Shown piece after piece: positions 47,068-56,920 of a DNA stretch of 64,000 nt. The stretch comes from Xenophilus azovorans DSM 13620 (lineage in GTDB: Bacteria; Pseudomonadota; Gammaproteobacteria; Burkholderiales; Burkholderiaceae_C), in NCBI RefSeq assembly GCF_000745855.1, contig NZ_KN050766.1, positions 2,344 to 66,343 of the forward strand, given 5' to 3'. Positions within the stretch are counted from its first letter, which is position 1; every line of letters begins with the position of its first letter. Made by a program: the position numbers and the translations under genes. Below the pieces are notes generated by a model. That model saw nothing but the letters and a program-made list of their open reading frames with translations. It searched no databases and was not told the origin of the DNA.

Positions 47068-48303
47068 TCAGCCCTTGAAGGGGTTGCGCTCCTCCAGATG
47101 GGTCATGTAGTGCCCGATGCCGGCGTCTTCGCGCGCCAGGAAGCGCTCCACCGCCTCGGCGAAGGCCGGGTGTGCCAGCCAGTGGGCGCTGGTGGTGCGC
47201 ACCGGCATCAGGGCGCGGGCCATCTTGTGCTCGCCCTGCGCGCCGCCCTCGAAGCGCCGCACGCCGTGCGCGATGCACCATTCGATGGGCTGGTAGTAGC
47301 ACGCCTCGAAGTGCAGGCAGTCCACCCGCTCCAGCGCGCCCCAGTAGCGGCCATAGGCGACGGCAGGGCTGCCCTCGCGCTCCTCCAGCGCGATCAGGCT
47401 GGCGGCGATGCGGCGGCCTTCGCGCTCGGCGATGAACAGCAGCCAGGCCTCCGGCATCTGCGCCGCCTGGCGGCGGAAGAAGTCGCGCGTGAGGTAGGGC
47501 GGGTTGCCGTGCTCGCGGTAGGTGCGGGCGTAGCAGCGGTAGAAGAAGTCCCAGTCGGCTTCGCCGATGTCGGCGCCGCGTGCCCAGCGGAAGCCGACGC
47601 CGGCCTCGCGCACCTTGCGCCGCTCCTGGCGAATCTTCTTGCGCTTGTCGTGCGAGAGGGCGGCGAGGAAGGCGTCGAAGTGGGCATACCCCCCGCCGCC
47701 GCCGGGCCGTCCCAAGGCGGCGAGCGCCCCCTCGGGGGGCAGCGAACCCAGCGAAGCGGGGAGCGTGGGGGCCACATTGTTCCAATGGAACTGCACGGTG
47801 TGGCGCAGCATCAGGCCGGCCGCCTGGCAGGCGGCGATGTCCTCGTCGTCGCCGAAGAGCAGGTGCAGCGACGACAACTCCATCTGCCGGCACCACTGCA
47901 CCAGGCCGTCGACCAGCAGCACGCGGTGCTCGGCGTCCACCGCCAGCAGCCGAGCGCCGGGCACGGGCGTGAACGGCACCGCGCACACGGCCTTGGGGTA
48001 GTAGGCCAGGCCATGCTCTTCGTAGGCGTTGGCCCAGGCCCAGTCGAAGACGTATTCGCCGTAGGAATGACTCTTGACGTAGAGCGGGCAGGCGGCCTGC
48101 AGCGCCTCGCCGCGCCAGAGGGTGGCGAAGGCCGGCGCCCAGCCGGTGTCGGCCGTGGCGCTGCCGCTGGCATGCAGCGCGTCGAGGTAGGCGTGGCGCA
48201 TGAACGGGGTGGGCTCGGCTTGGCGCGCCAGCAGCGCGTCCCACGCCGCGGCGTCGATCTGCGCCGGATCGATGTGGATGCGCAGGACCGGCTCGGCGGC
48301 CAT
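47068..48303 (-). CDS. DUF482 (FemAB-like GNAT) protein with repeat-derived insert
   Basis: Protein of 411 residues matching DUF482 (PF04339), a GNAT-fold group related to FemAB peptidyl transferases. It has YLDALHASGSATADTGWAP, the basic AALSHDKRKKIRQERRKV, FYRCYARTYREHGNPPYLT and HFEACYYQPIEWCIAHG. About 26 residues between HWNN and YAHFDAFLAAL (VAPTLPASLGSLPPEG...) come from a dispersed repeat inserted in frame. Function is not established. The start overlaps the EamA stop (TGATG). Confidence 0.85.
   Translation of the reverse strand: MAAEPVLRIHIDPAQIDAAAWDALLARQAEPTPFMRHAYLDALHASGSATADTGWAPAFATLWRGEALQAACPLYVKSHSYGEYVFDWAWANAYEEHGLAYYPKAVCAVPFTPVPGARLLAVDAEHRVLLVDGLVQWCRQMELSSLHLLFGDDEDIAACQAAGLMLRHTVQFHWNNVAPTLPASLGSLPPEGALAALGRPGGGGGYAHFDAFLAALSHDKRKKIRQERRKVREAGVGFRWARGADIGEADWDFFYRCYARTYREHGNPPYLTRDFFRRQAAQMPEAWLLFIAEREGRRIAASLIALEEREGSPAVAYGRYWGALERVDCLHFEACYYQPIEWCIAHGVRRFEGGAQGEHKMARALMPVRTTSAHWLAHPAFAEAVERFLAREDAGIGHYMTHLEERNPFKG
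47700..47773 (-). repeat. dispersed repeat copy D, in frame inside the DUF482 gene
   Basis: Read on the minus strand it is nearly colinear with copy A at 13876: GGCCCCCACGCTCCCC, TTCGCTGCCCCCCGAGGGGG, CTTGGGACGGCCCGGCG. It encodes the extra peptide of the DUF482 protein. Confidence 0.85.
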
Positions 48304-49247
48304 CAGGCGGCTCCGGTGGACCGTGCGCCGAGCCGCTCGGCGATCCAGATGCCGCCCAGCACCAGCGCCAGCGCGACCGCGTGGTAGAGCGCCAGCGGCT
48401 CGCCCAGGATCAGCACCGCCAGCAGCGGCCCGAACACCGGCGTCAGGTTCAGGAACACGCCCGCCCGCGCCGCGCCGATGAGGCTGACCGCCTGGATGAA
48501 GGTGATCTGCGAGACGAAGGAGGGGAACAGCCCGACGAACAGCATCAGCGCCCAGCCCTTGAGCGTCGGCATGAAGAAGTGGCCGGTGGCGATCTCGGCC
48601 GCCAGCAGCGGCAGCGAGGCCAGCGCCGCTACGCCCGCCACCGCGGCGAAGAAGACGATCGGCGGCACCGCCGGACGCCAGCGCAGGCCCAGCATGTAGC
48701 CGGCGTACAGCAGCGAGGCGATCACCATCCACACGTCGCCGATGTTGAAGGCCAGCCCGGCGAGCACCGCCCACTGCCCGCGCGAGGCGATCACCACGAT
48801 GCCCGCCAGGGTGACCAGCACGCCCAGCGACTGCAGCGGCGTGACGCGCAGGCGCAGGAACAGCACCGCGCCGAGCAGCACCAGCACCGGGATGGTGCCC
48901 TGGATGATCGCGATGTTGATGGCGGTGGTGTGGTGCGCGGCGGCGTAGAAGAGGGCGTTGAAGGCCGTGAAGCCGCTCACGCCCATCACCGAGAGGTAGC
49001 GCCAGCGCGGCTTGAGCACGGGCCAATGCGCCGCCACCTGCCGCCGGGCGGTGAACCACAGCGCCACGCAGCAGATGCTCCAGCGCGCAGTGGTCAGCAT
49101 CATGGGCGAGATCTCGCCCACCGCCAGCCGCGCGGCGACGGCGTTGCAGCCCCAGATGAGGGTGGTGAAAACGAGCAGGAGCCCGGCCTGCCCGTTGAAC
49201 CAGTGCAGAAGCGGCCCGAACGGCGCCGTCGGTGTGGAGGAACGCAT
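48303..49247 (-). CDS. EamA/DMT-family exporter
   Basis: Inner-membrane protein of 314 residues with ten predicted helices in two EamA repeats: LLLVFTTLIWGCNAVAARLA in the first and LLYAGYMLGLRWRP onward in the second, ending ALVLGGIWIAERLG. Relatives export amino acids or other metabolites; the substrate is unknown. It is coupled to the DUF482 gene and divergent from glnB. Confidence 0.87.
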   Translation of the reverse strand: MRSSTPTAPFGPLLHWFNGQAGLLLVFTTLIWGCNAVAARLAVGEISPMMLTTARWSICCVALWFTARRQVAAHWPVLKPRWRYLSVMGVSGFTAFNALFYAAAHHTTAINIAIIQGTIPVLVLLGAVLFLRLRVTPLQSLGVLVTLAGIVVIASRGQWAVLAGLAFNIGDVWMVIASLLYAGYMLGLRWRPAVPPIVFFAAVAGVAALASLPLLAAEIATGHFFMPTLKGWALMLFVGLFPSFVSQITFIQAVSLIGAARAGVFLNLTPVFGPLLAVLILGEPLALYHAVALALVLGGIWIAERLGARSTGAA

Positions 49248-49306
49248 GGGCCGCCGAGCGTACCAGCGGCCCGCGCTGCGCGTCGGCCCGCGGGTTTTGG
49301 CGTTAA

Positions 49307-49696
<390 letters not shown>

Positions 49697-49717
49697 CGCC
49701 CGCCCCGGCGGAAGGCG

Positions 49718-50329
49718 TCAGACGACCTGCGCCAACTGGTCGCCGCGCGGGTGGGCGGCGGCCTCGGTGCGCAGGGCCTCCAGCAGCGCCTCGGGCTGGG
49801 TGCCGGTGCGCACCAGGTCCATCTGCCATTCGCCCATGAAGCCGGCACGCACGCTGCCGGCGAGGAAGGACAGCAGTCCTTCGTAGTAGCCCGCCACGTC
49901 GAGGATGCCGACGGGCTTGTCGTGGTAGCCCAGCTGGCGCCAGGTCCAGATCTCGAACAGCTCCTCGAAGGTGCCGATGCCGCCGGGCAGAGCCAGGAAG
50001 GCGTCGGCGCGCTCGCCCATCATGGCCTTGCGTTCGTGCATGGTGTCGACCACGTGCAGTTCGTCGCACAGCGGGTTGGCCAGTTCGCGGTCCACCAGCG
50101 CCTTCGGGATGATGCCGACCACGCGGGCGCCCGCCGCGCGCGCGGCTTCGGCGACGGTGCCCATCAGGCCGGTGCGGCCGCCGCCGTAGACCAGCTGGCC
50201 GCGCTGGCGGCCGATCCAGGTGCCGACGGCGGTGGCGGCCGCGGCATAGGCCGTGTCGGCGCCGGCGCGCGAACCGCAATACACGCAGACCGAGAAGCGG
50301 GAAGAAGACGAAGAAGAGGAGGAGGTCAT
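49718..50329 (-). CDS. LOG-family protein (cytokinin riboside monophosphate hydrolase-like)
   Basis: Protein of 203 residues with the LOG signature PGGIGTFEELFE and GGGRTGLMG; CVYCGSRAGADTAY opens the Rossmann-like fold after a Ser-rich N terminus. Family enzymes release ribose 5-phosphate from nucleotide monophosphates (AMP and cytokinin forms). The physiological substrate in bacteria is unsettled. MTSSSSSS was chosen; an ATG six codons upstream (50347) is also open. It is the last gene of a six-gene minus-strand run led by a sigma factor. Confidence 0.85.
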   Translation of the reverse strand: MTSSSSSSSSRFSVCVYCGSRAGADTAYAAAATAVGTWIGRQRGQLVYGGGRTGLMGTVAEAARAAGARVVGIIPKALVDRELANPLCDELHVVDTMHERKAMMGERADAFLALPGGIGTFEELFEIWTWRQLGYHDKPVGILDVAGYYEGLLSFLAGSVRAGFMGEWQMDLVRTGTQPEALLEALRTEAAAHPRGDQLAQVV

Positions 50330-50361
50330 CGGAGATTCGGGAACCATGCGCGCCCCTTCGC

Positions 50362-50772
50362 TCAGGACGCGAGAAAGCGCTGCCACAGCGCCGCCAGCCA
50401 GATGCAGGCGGACAGCAGCGAGGCCAGGAACACTGCCGCGCTGCCCATGTCCTTGGCGCGCTTGGACAGGTCGTGCCATTCGGGGCCGATGCGGTCGATG
50501 GCCGCCTCCACCGCCGTGTTCAGCAGCTCCACGATCATCAGCAGCACCACGCTGCCGGCCAGCAGCGCCACCTCGGCCCAGTCGCGGCCCAGCCAGAAGG
50601 CCAGCGGCACCAGGACGACCGCCAGCAGCGCCTCCATGCGGAAGGCCGGCTCGCCCCAGCCGGCCCGCAGGCCGTTGAGCGAGTAGCCCGCGGCGTGCCA
50701 CAGGCGGTTCAGGCCGCGCCGGGACTTCTGCGGGTTGACGACGGCCGGCTCGGTGGGCAGCGGGGTGCTCAT
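50362..50772 (-). CDS. dgkA: diacylglycerol kinase, prokaryotic type
   Basis: Inner-membrane enzyme of 136 residues (E. coli: 121) that phosphorylates diacylglycerol for phospholipid recycling. It has three helices and the signature VELLNTAVEAAIDRIGPEWH; FRMEALLAVVL and AKDMGSAAVFLA hold other active-site residues. The N terminus is about 15 residues longer than usual. The start overlaps the RDD gene's stop (ATGA). Confidence 0.94.
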   Translation of the reverse strand: MSTPLPTEPAVVNPQKSRRGLNRLWHAAGYSLNGLRAGWGEPAFRMEALLAVVLVPLAFWLGRDWAEVALLAGSVVLLMIVELLNTAVEAAIDRIGPEWHDLSKRAKDMGSAAVFLASLLSACIWLAALWQRFLAS

Positions 50773-51347
50773 CGGCGGCCCCCTTCGCTGGACACCAGCC
50801 GCGTACCGGCCCAGGCGTCGTGCCAGAACTGGCGCTGCGGGTGGAAGCGCGCCAGCAGCGCCCAGATGGCGATCCAGCCGATCAGCAGCACCGTCTGCTG
50901 CCCGGCCGACATCGGCACGCCCGAGGCCCAGATGCCGGCCAGCGGCGGCAGGAACCAGACCCACGAGAGCACGTAGCGCAGCAGCGCGCGCGGCTGGGTC
51001 AGCGGGCGGCCGTGGCGGTCGACGACGCGGATGTGCCAGGTCTTCATGGCCAGCGTCTGGCCGCGGGACCAGAACCAGGTGAAGTAGATGCCGATGACGA
51101 CGAACAGGAAGGCCTGCTGGCCGTGGCGGTTCTGCAGGCCGTGCCGGGTCTGGGTGAGGGCGCTGAACAGGTAGTCCGCGACGAAGACCACGGCGAACAT
51201 CAGCATGCCTTCGTACAGCCAGCAGGCCATCCGCCGCCATAGGCCGGGCGTCTTCAGGTCGGGTGCGGCGGGTGTGGTGCCGGCGGCGTCCGGGGCAGGT
51301 GGCGGTCGGGTGGTGGGGGAGTCTGGCGGCGAGGTGCGCGGAAGCAT
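50769..51347 (-). CDS. RDD family membrane protein
   Basis: Protein of 192 residues. A Pro-rich N terminus is followed by an RDD domain with three or four helices: GLWRRMACWLYEGMLMFAVV (in place of the strict RxxD start), GIYFTWFWSRGQTLAMKTW and HIRVVDRHGRPLTQPRAL. The role of RDD proteins is mostly unknown; some affect ion or osmotic tolerance. It lies between the DUF3106 gene (30 bp upstream) and dgkA (overlapping). Confidence 0.85.
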   Translation of the reverse strand: MLPRTSPPDSPTTRPPPAPDAAGTTPAAPDLKTPGLWRRMACWLYEGMLMFAVVFVADYLFSALTQTRHGLQNRHGQQAFLFVVIGIYFTWFWSRGQTLAMKTWHIRVVDRHGRPLTQPRALLRYVLSWVWFLPPLAGIWASGVPMSAGQQTVLLIGWIAIWALLARFHPQRQFWHDAWAGTRLVSSEGGRR

Positions 51348-51377
51348 CCCCGCATTCTCGTGCACCGGCAGCACCGG

Positions 51378-52031
51378 CTAGCGGGCGGGCCGGTCCGCTC
51401 CGCCGGCGGGCGCCAGCAGGGGGCCCTGCACGGGCGGCGGCTCCAGCTGGATGCGCGGGGCGCTGCGGGGATCATGCAGGGCGTCGGCCGGCACCGGCGC
51501 CAGCTTGCGAGCAGGCACCGGACGCACCGGCATCGCGGTGGTGGCGGGCACGGCGGCGGCGCTGGCCGCCAGCCGGCGCCGCTCTTCCTCGCTGAGCGCC
51601 TGGTAGGCCTCCCACTTCGCCTTGCGCTCGTCCGGGGGGGCCAGCCGCCTGATTTCGGCGAAGTTCAGGCGCGCTCGCGCCCGCTGGCGTGGGCTGAGGG
51701 TGCTCCATTCGGTCATGCGGCTGTGCATCGTGGCCTGCTCTTCCGCACTCATCCGCGAGAAGTTGCCCGACAGCGCCAGCCACTTGCGCTTGTGGGCTTC
51801 GCCCAGGCTGTTCCAGAGCTTGGCGAGGGGGTGCAGGGCGGCCTGCTGGTCGGCTGTCAGCTCATGCCACAGCGGGCGAGCCGTGGCGCCGCGGGCGGGC
51901 TTGGTGCCGCCTGCCTTGGCGGGGCCCGGGGAGGGCGGCCCGGCCAGCGCAGCCGTTCCCCCGCCGAAGGCGAGCAGGCATGCCGCCAGCACGGCGGCGC
52001 GCAGCGACGGGCGATGCATCCGCTGGGGCAT
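51378..52031 (-). CDS. DUF3106 secreted protein, CpxP/CnrX-like helical repeats
   Basis: Periplasmic or exported protein of 217 residues with signal peptide LRAAVLAACLLAFGGGTAALA. The mature part is highly helical and charged, with LTxxQ-like turns LTADQQAAL, MSAEEQATM, LSPRQRARA and LSEEERRRL, as in the Spy/CpxP/CnrX stress-sensor group. DUF3106 itself has no known function. The C-terminal 50 residues are Pro/Ala-rich. It follows the sigma and DUF3619 genes with a 3-bp gap, suggesting a signalling partner. Confidence 0.82.
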   Translation of the reverse strand: MPQRMHRPSLRAAVLAACLLAFGGGTAALAGPPSPGPAKAGGTKPARGATARPLWHELTADQQAALHPLAKLWNSLGEAHKRKWLALSGNFSRMSAEEQATMHSRMTEWSTLSPRQRARARLNFAEIRRLAPPDERKAKWEAYQALSEEERRRLAASAAAVPATTAMPVRPVPARKLAPVPADALHDPRSAPRIQLEPPPVQGPLLAPAGGADRPAR

Positions 52032-52034
52032 CGG

Positions 52035-52463
52035 TCAATGCGCGGCCGCGGCCTCGCGCAGGAGGTACTGCGCGAAGCCCGGATCGGTGTAGGCGGCGGG
52101 GGGCAGGTCGTCCGTGAGCAGGGCGGCATCCACATCGGCCATCTCGCTGGCGCGCTGTTCGTCCTGCCAAGCCGAGATGGCGACCAGCCCGACCAGCAGC
52201 GCGAGCAGGGGCAGCACCGTCGCCAGCCGGCTCAGCCAGTCGCCCCGCCCCAGCACGGCGGCCGTGCCGGAGCGGCCGGCCACCACGGCGGGTGTGTGCG
52301 CCTGCGCCGGCTTGCGCCGCGCCAGCGCCTGCATGCGCGCCGCGCGCAGGCGCTCCGCGACGTCGTGCGGCAGCGCGGCCTCGCCCGTGGACAGGCGGGT
52401 GGCGACGGCACGGCCGAAGCGGTCTTCCAGGGCGGCGGAAGAGGGGTTCGATGTCGGGTTCAT
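52035..52463 (-). CDS. DUF3619 single-pass membrane protein (candidate anti-sigma factor)
   Basis: Protein of 142 residues. A cytosolic N-terminal region (1-76) with helices LEDRFGRAVATRLSTG and DVAERLRAARMQALARRKPA is followed by one membrane helix (about 79-99, LATVLPLLALLVGLVAISAW) and a 43-residue outer tail. This layout, and an ATG that overlaps the sigma factor stop (ATGA), are what an anti-sigma factor would show. No zinc-binding HxxxCxxC is present. The function is inferred. Confidence 0.8.
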   Translation of the reverse strand: MNPTSNPSSAALEDRFGRAVATRLSTGEAALPHDVAERLRAARMQALARRKPAQAHTPAVVAGRSGTAAVLGRGDWLSRLATVLPLLALLVGLVAISAWQDEQRASEMADVDAALLTDDLPPAAYTDPGFAQYLLREAAAAH

Positions 52464-53032
52464 AGCTGGATTCCCTTGGCCTTGAGCGCCTTGCCCAGGG
52501 CATGGACGGCACGCGAACAGTGCGTCTTGACGCTGCCTTCGGAGCAGCCCATGGCGGCAGCCGTCTCGGACACGTCCATGTCTTCCCAGTAACGCAGCAG
52601 AAAAGCCTCGCGTTGACGGGCGGGCAGGGCGGCGATTTCGGCCTCGATCGCGTGGAAGACCTGCGCGCGGCGGGTGCTGTCCTCGGCACTTTCCGTCTCG
52701 CGGGTGTCCACGGTGGCGGCGAGGCTTTCCAGCAGGTCGAAGTCGGCCGGCCCGTCGCCGTCCCCGCCGTCGAAGTCGCTGAGGTTGGAGAACAGCGCGC
52801 GCCGTGTCTTCTGGCGCCTGAACCAGTCCAGCGTGCAGTTGGACAGGATGCGTTGGAACAGCAGGGGCAGCTCGGCGGGCGGCTTGTCGCCGTAGTGCTC
52901 GGCCAGCTTCATCATGCTGTCCTGCACGATGTCCAGCGCCGCCTCCTCGTCGCGTACGTGGTAGACGCAGCGCTTGAACGCCCGCTTCTCCACGCTCTTG
53001 AGGAAGTCGGAAAGTTCTTGTTCGGTGGCCAA
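52460..53032 (-). CDS. ECF-type RNA polymerase sigma factor
   Basis: Sigma-70 family protein of 190 residues with region 2 (FKRCVYHVRDEEAALDIVQD and SMMKLAEHYGDKP) and region 4 (LPARQREAFLLRYWEDMDVS, then ETAAAMGCSEGSVKTHCSRA). A longer acidic linker (FDGGDGDGPADFD) separates them. The likely start is TTG at 53032 (LATEQELSDFLKSVEK); ATGs further upstream would add a non-conserved stretch. It is divergent from ilvB. Target promoters are unknown. Confidence 0.88.
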   Translation of the reverse strand: MATEQELSDFLKSVEKRAFKRCVYHVRDEEAALDIVQDSMMKLAEHYGDKPPAELPLLFQRILSNCTLDWFRRQKTRRALFSNLSDFDGGDGDGPADFDLLESLAATVDTRETESAEDSTRRAQVFHAIEAEIAALPARQREAFLLRYWEDMDVSETAAAMGCSEGSVKTHCSRAVHALGKALKAKGIQL

Positions 53033-53297
53033 GCGAAAGGGCGCGCGGGCGTGGGGAAGGAGGGGCGGGCACCGTCGGGGGCGGTGCCTCGGCGCGCGAA
53101 TTATGGCACCCGGCCCCTGAGATCGCCGGCAGCGGTGCCATAATGCAAGGCTTCGCTCAAATGGCAAACGGGTCACTGCCCGGCGGAACATCCTTGCCGC
53201 CCATGGTTTTGGCCTCAAGTCCCGACGCGGTCCCACAAGGGCTGGCAAGGGGCACCCAAGGTTTTTCGTTCCCGAAAACTCGAAAGGTTGATCTGAC

Positions 53298-55073
53298 ATG
53301 GAAATCTCCAAGGCCGAACTCGCCTCTGCCGCCGCGGCCACCGGCAGCCAGACACAGGAACTCATGGGCTCCGAGGTGCTGGTCAAGGCACTGCAGGCCG
53401 AAGGCGTCAAGTACATCTGGGGCTATCCCGGCGGCGCCGTCCTCTACATCTACGACGCCCTGTACAAGCAGGACACCATGCAGCACGTGCTGGTGCGCCA
53501 CGAGCAGGCGGCGGTGCACGCGGCCGACGGCTACGCCCGCGCCACCGGCGACGTCGGCGTGGCGCTGGTCACCTCCGGCCCCGGCCTGACCAACGCGGTC
53601 ACCGGCATCGCCACCGCCTACATGGATTCGATCCCGATGGTGATCATCGCCGGCCAGGTGCCCACGCCCGCCATCGGGCAGGACGCCTTCCAGGAGTGCG
53701 ACACCGTCGGCATCACCCGCCCCATCGTCAAGCACAACTTCCTCGTCAAGGACGCGAAGGACATCGCGCTGACGATGAAGAAGGCCTTCCACATCGCGCG
53801 CAGCGGCCGTCCCGGTCCGGTGGTGGTCGACATCCCCAAGGACGTCTCCTTCAAGAAGGTGGCCTACCACGGCTACCCCGAGAAGGTGGAGATGCGCTCG
53901 TACAACCCGGTGAAGAAGGGCCACGGCGGCCAGATCCGCAAGGCGCTGCAACTGCTGCTGGGCGCCAAGCGCCCCTACATCTACACCGGCGGCGGCGTGC
54001 TGCTGGGCAACGCCTGCAACGAGCTGCGCACGCTGGTGGACATGCTGGGCTACCCGGTCACCAACACGCTGATGGGCCTGGGCGCCTACCCGGCGAGCGA
54101 CCGCAAGTTCCTCGGCATGCTGGGCATGCACGGCACCATCGAGGCCAACAACGCGATGCAGAACTGCGACGTGCTGCTGGCGGTGGGCGCGCGCTTCGAC
54201 GACCGCGTGATCGGCAACCCGAAGCACTTCGCGCAGAACGAGCGCAAGATCATCCACGTCGACATCGACCCGTCCTCCATCTCCAAGCGGGTGAAGGTGG
54301 ACATCCCGATCGTGGGCGACGTCAAGGACGTCCTGACCGAGCTGATCTCGATGGTGCGCGAGAGCAGCACCAAGCCCGACGCCGCCACGCTGGCCGACTG
54401 GTGGAAGACCATCGAGGGCTGGCGCAGCCGCGACTGCCTGAAGTACGACAGCGACAACAAGCAAGTCATCAAGCCGCAGAAGGTCGTCGAGACGCTGTGG
54501 AACATGACCAAGGACACCGAGACCTACATCTGCTCGGACGTCGGCCAGCACCAGATGTGGGCCGCGCAGTACTACCGCTTCGACGAGCCGCGCCGGTGGA
54601 TCAACTCCGGCGGCCTGGGCACCATGGGCGTGGGCATCCCCTACGCGATGGGCATCAAGCTGGCCAAGCCGGAGGCCGAGGTGTTCACCATCACCGGCGA
54701 GGGCTCGGTGCAGATGTGCATCCAGGAGCTGTCCACCTGCCTGCAGTACAACACGCCGATCAAGATCGTCTCGCTGAACAACCGCTACCTGGGCATGGTG
54801 CGCCAGTGGCAGGAGATCGAGTACTCCGGCCGCTACAGCCACAGCTACATGGACGCGCTGCCCAACTTCGTGAAGCTGGCCGAGGCCTATGGCCACGTCG
54901 GCATGCTGATCGAACGGCCCGAGGACGTGGAGCCGGCGCTGCGCGAGGCGCGCAAGCTCAAGGACCGCACGGTGTTCATGGACTTCCGCACCGACCCCAC
55001 CGAGAACGTCTTCCCGATGGTGCAGGCCGGCAAGGGCATCACCGAGATGCTGCTCGGCAGCGAGGATCTGTAG
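53298..55073 (+). CDS. ilvB: acetolactate synthase, large (catalytic) subunit
   Basis: ThDP- and FAD-dependent enzyme of 591 residues for the first step of valine, leucine and isoleucine synthesis. The catalytic Glu69 is in VLVRHEQAAVHAADGYARA, the FAD region follows SGPGLTNAVTGIATAYMDS, and the ThDP motif is TGEGSVQMCIQEL to VSLNN (Glu in place of the second Asp-type residue). The 155 bp before the start, shared with the sigma gene's promoter, shows no obvious leader peptide. ilvH follows 116 bp downstream. Confidence 0.96.
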   Translation: MEISKAELASAAAATGSQTQELMGSEVLVKALQAEGVKYIWGYPGGAVLYIYDALYKQDTMQHVLVRHEQAAVHAADGYARATGDVGVALVTSGPGLTNAVTGIATAYMDSIPMVIIAGQVPTPAIGQDAFQECDTVGITRPIVKHNFLVKDAKDIALTMKKAFHIARSGRPGPVVVDIPKDVSFKKVAYHGYPEKVEMRSYNPVKKGHGGQIRKALQLLLGAKRPYIYTGGGVLLGNACNELRTLVDMLGYPVTNTLMGLGAYPASDRKFLGMLGMHGTIEANNAMQNCDVLLAVGARFDDRVIGNPKHFAQNERKIIHVDIDPSSISKRVKVDIPIVGDVKDVLTELISMVRESSTKPDAATLADWWKTIEGWRSRDCLKYDSDNKQVIKPQKVVETLWNMTKDTETYICSDVGQHQMWAAQYYRFDEPRRWINSGGLGTMGVGIPYAMGIKLAKPEAEVFTITGEGSVQMCIQELSTCLQYNTPIKIVSLNNRYLGMVRQWQEIEYSGRYSHSYMDALPNFVKLAEAYGHVGMLIERPEDVEPALREARKLKDRTVFMDFRTDPTENVFPMVQAGKGITEMLLGSEDL

Positions 55074-55189
55074 ACGGACGACCAGCCGGCCTGCTGCGCA
55101 GGCACGGCTCCTTTTCGACGAATCTATTGCCCGCCGAGCCTGCGCATTACCGTGCGCAGGGGAGGGCGGCGAAAAGAGGAATCAAGCAA

Positions 55190-55681
55190 ATGAAACACAT
55201 CATCGCCGTGCTGCTGGAGAACGAACCCGGCGCACTGTCCCGCGTGGTGGGCCTGTTCTCGGCCCGCGGCTACAACATCGAATCGCTGACCGTCGCGCCG
55301 ACCGAGGACGCGAGCCTGTCGCGGATGACCATCCAGACCACAGGCTCCGACGACATCATCGAGCAGATCACCAAGCACCTGAACCGCCTGATCGAGGTGG
55401 TGAAGGTGGTCGACCTGACCGAGGGCGCCTACACCGAGCGCGAGCTCATGATGGTGAAGGTACGCGCGGTGGGCAAGGAGCGCGAGGAGATGAAGCGCAT
55501 GGTCGACATCTTCCGCGGCCGCATCATCGACGTCACCGACAAGAGCTACACCATCGAGCTCACCGGCGACCACGGCAAGAACGACGCCTTCCTCGACGCC
55601 ATCGACCGCAGCGCCATCCTCGAGACGGTGCGCACCGGCCCGAGCGGCATCGGCCGCGGCGAGCGGATCCTGCGCGTCTGA
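55190..55681 (+). CDS. ilvH: acetolactate synthase, small (regulatory) subunit
   Basis: Protein of 163 residues with an N-terminal ACT domain (IIAVLLENEPGALSRVVGLF, SARGYNIESLTVAPTED) that binds valine for feedback inhibition, and a C-terminal ACT-like domain (MMVKVRAVGKEREEMKRMVD). It forms the holoenzyme with IlvB. It is separated from ilvC by a palindromic repeat. Confidence 0.96.
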   Translation: MKHIIAVLLENEPGALSRVVGLFSARGYNIESLTVAPTEDASLSRMTIQTTGSDDIIEQITKHLNRLIEVVKVVDLTEGAYTERELMMVKVRAVGKEREEMKRMVDIFRGRIIDVTDKSYTIELTGDHGKNDAFLDAIDRSAILETVRTGPSGIGRGERILRV

Positions 55682-55709
55682 CGCTTCACTTTGCAGGCTC
55701 AGCTCTTCA

Positions 55710-56815
<1,106 letters not shown>

Positions 56816-56835
56816 TCCGGGATTCCCGCCGAAAC

Positions 56836-56866
56836 AAGGGCCACCGCGAAGGCGGTGGCCCTTTTT
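56836..56866 (+). terminator. intrinsic terminator of ilvC
   Basis: AAGGGCCACCGC and GCGGTGGCCCTT pair around a short GAAG loop and run into CTTTTTC. It ends the ilvBHC transcript before pssA. Confidence 0.92.
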
Positions 56867-56920
56867 CGTTGACTACACTGCGTTTCCCCGCGTGCTGCGC
56901 GGGTGCTGGAGGCCGATTTC

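Noticed and set aside
53143-53297. Search for a leader peptide or T-box before ilvB
   Set aside because: No short ORF rich in Leu, Ile or Val and no terminator hairpin were seen.
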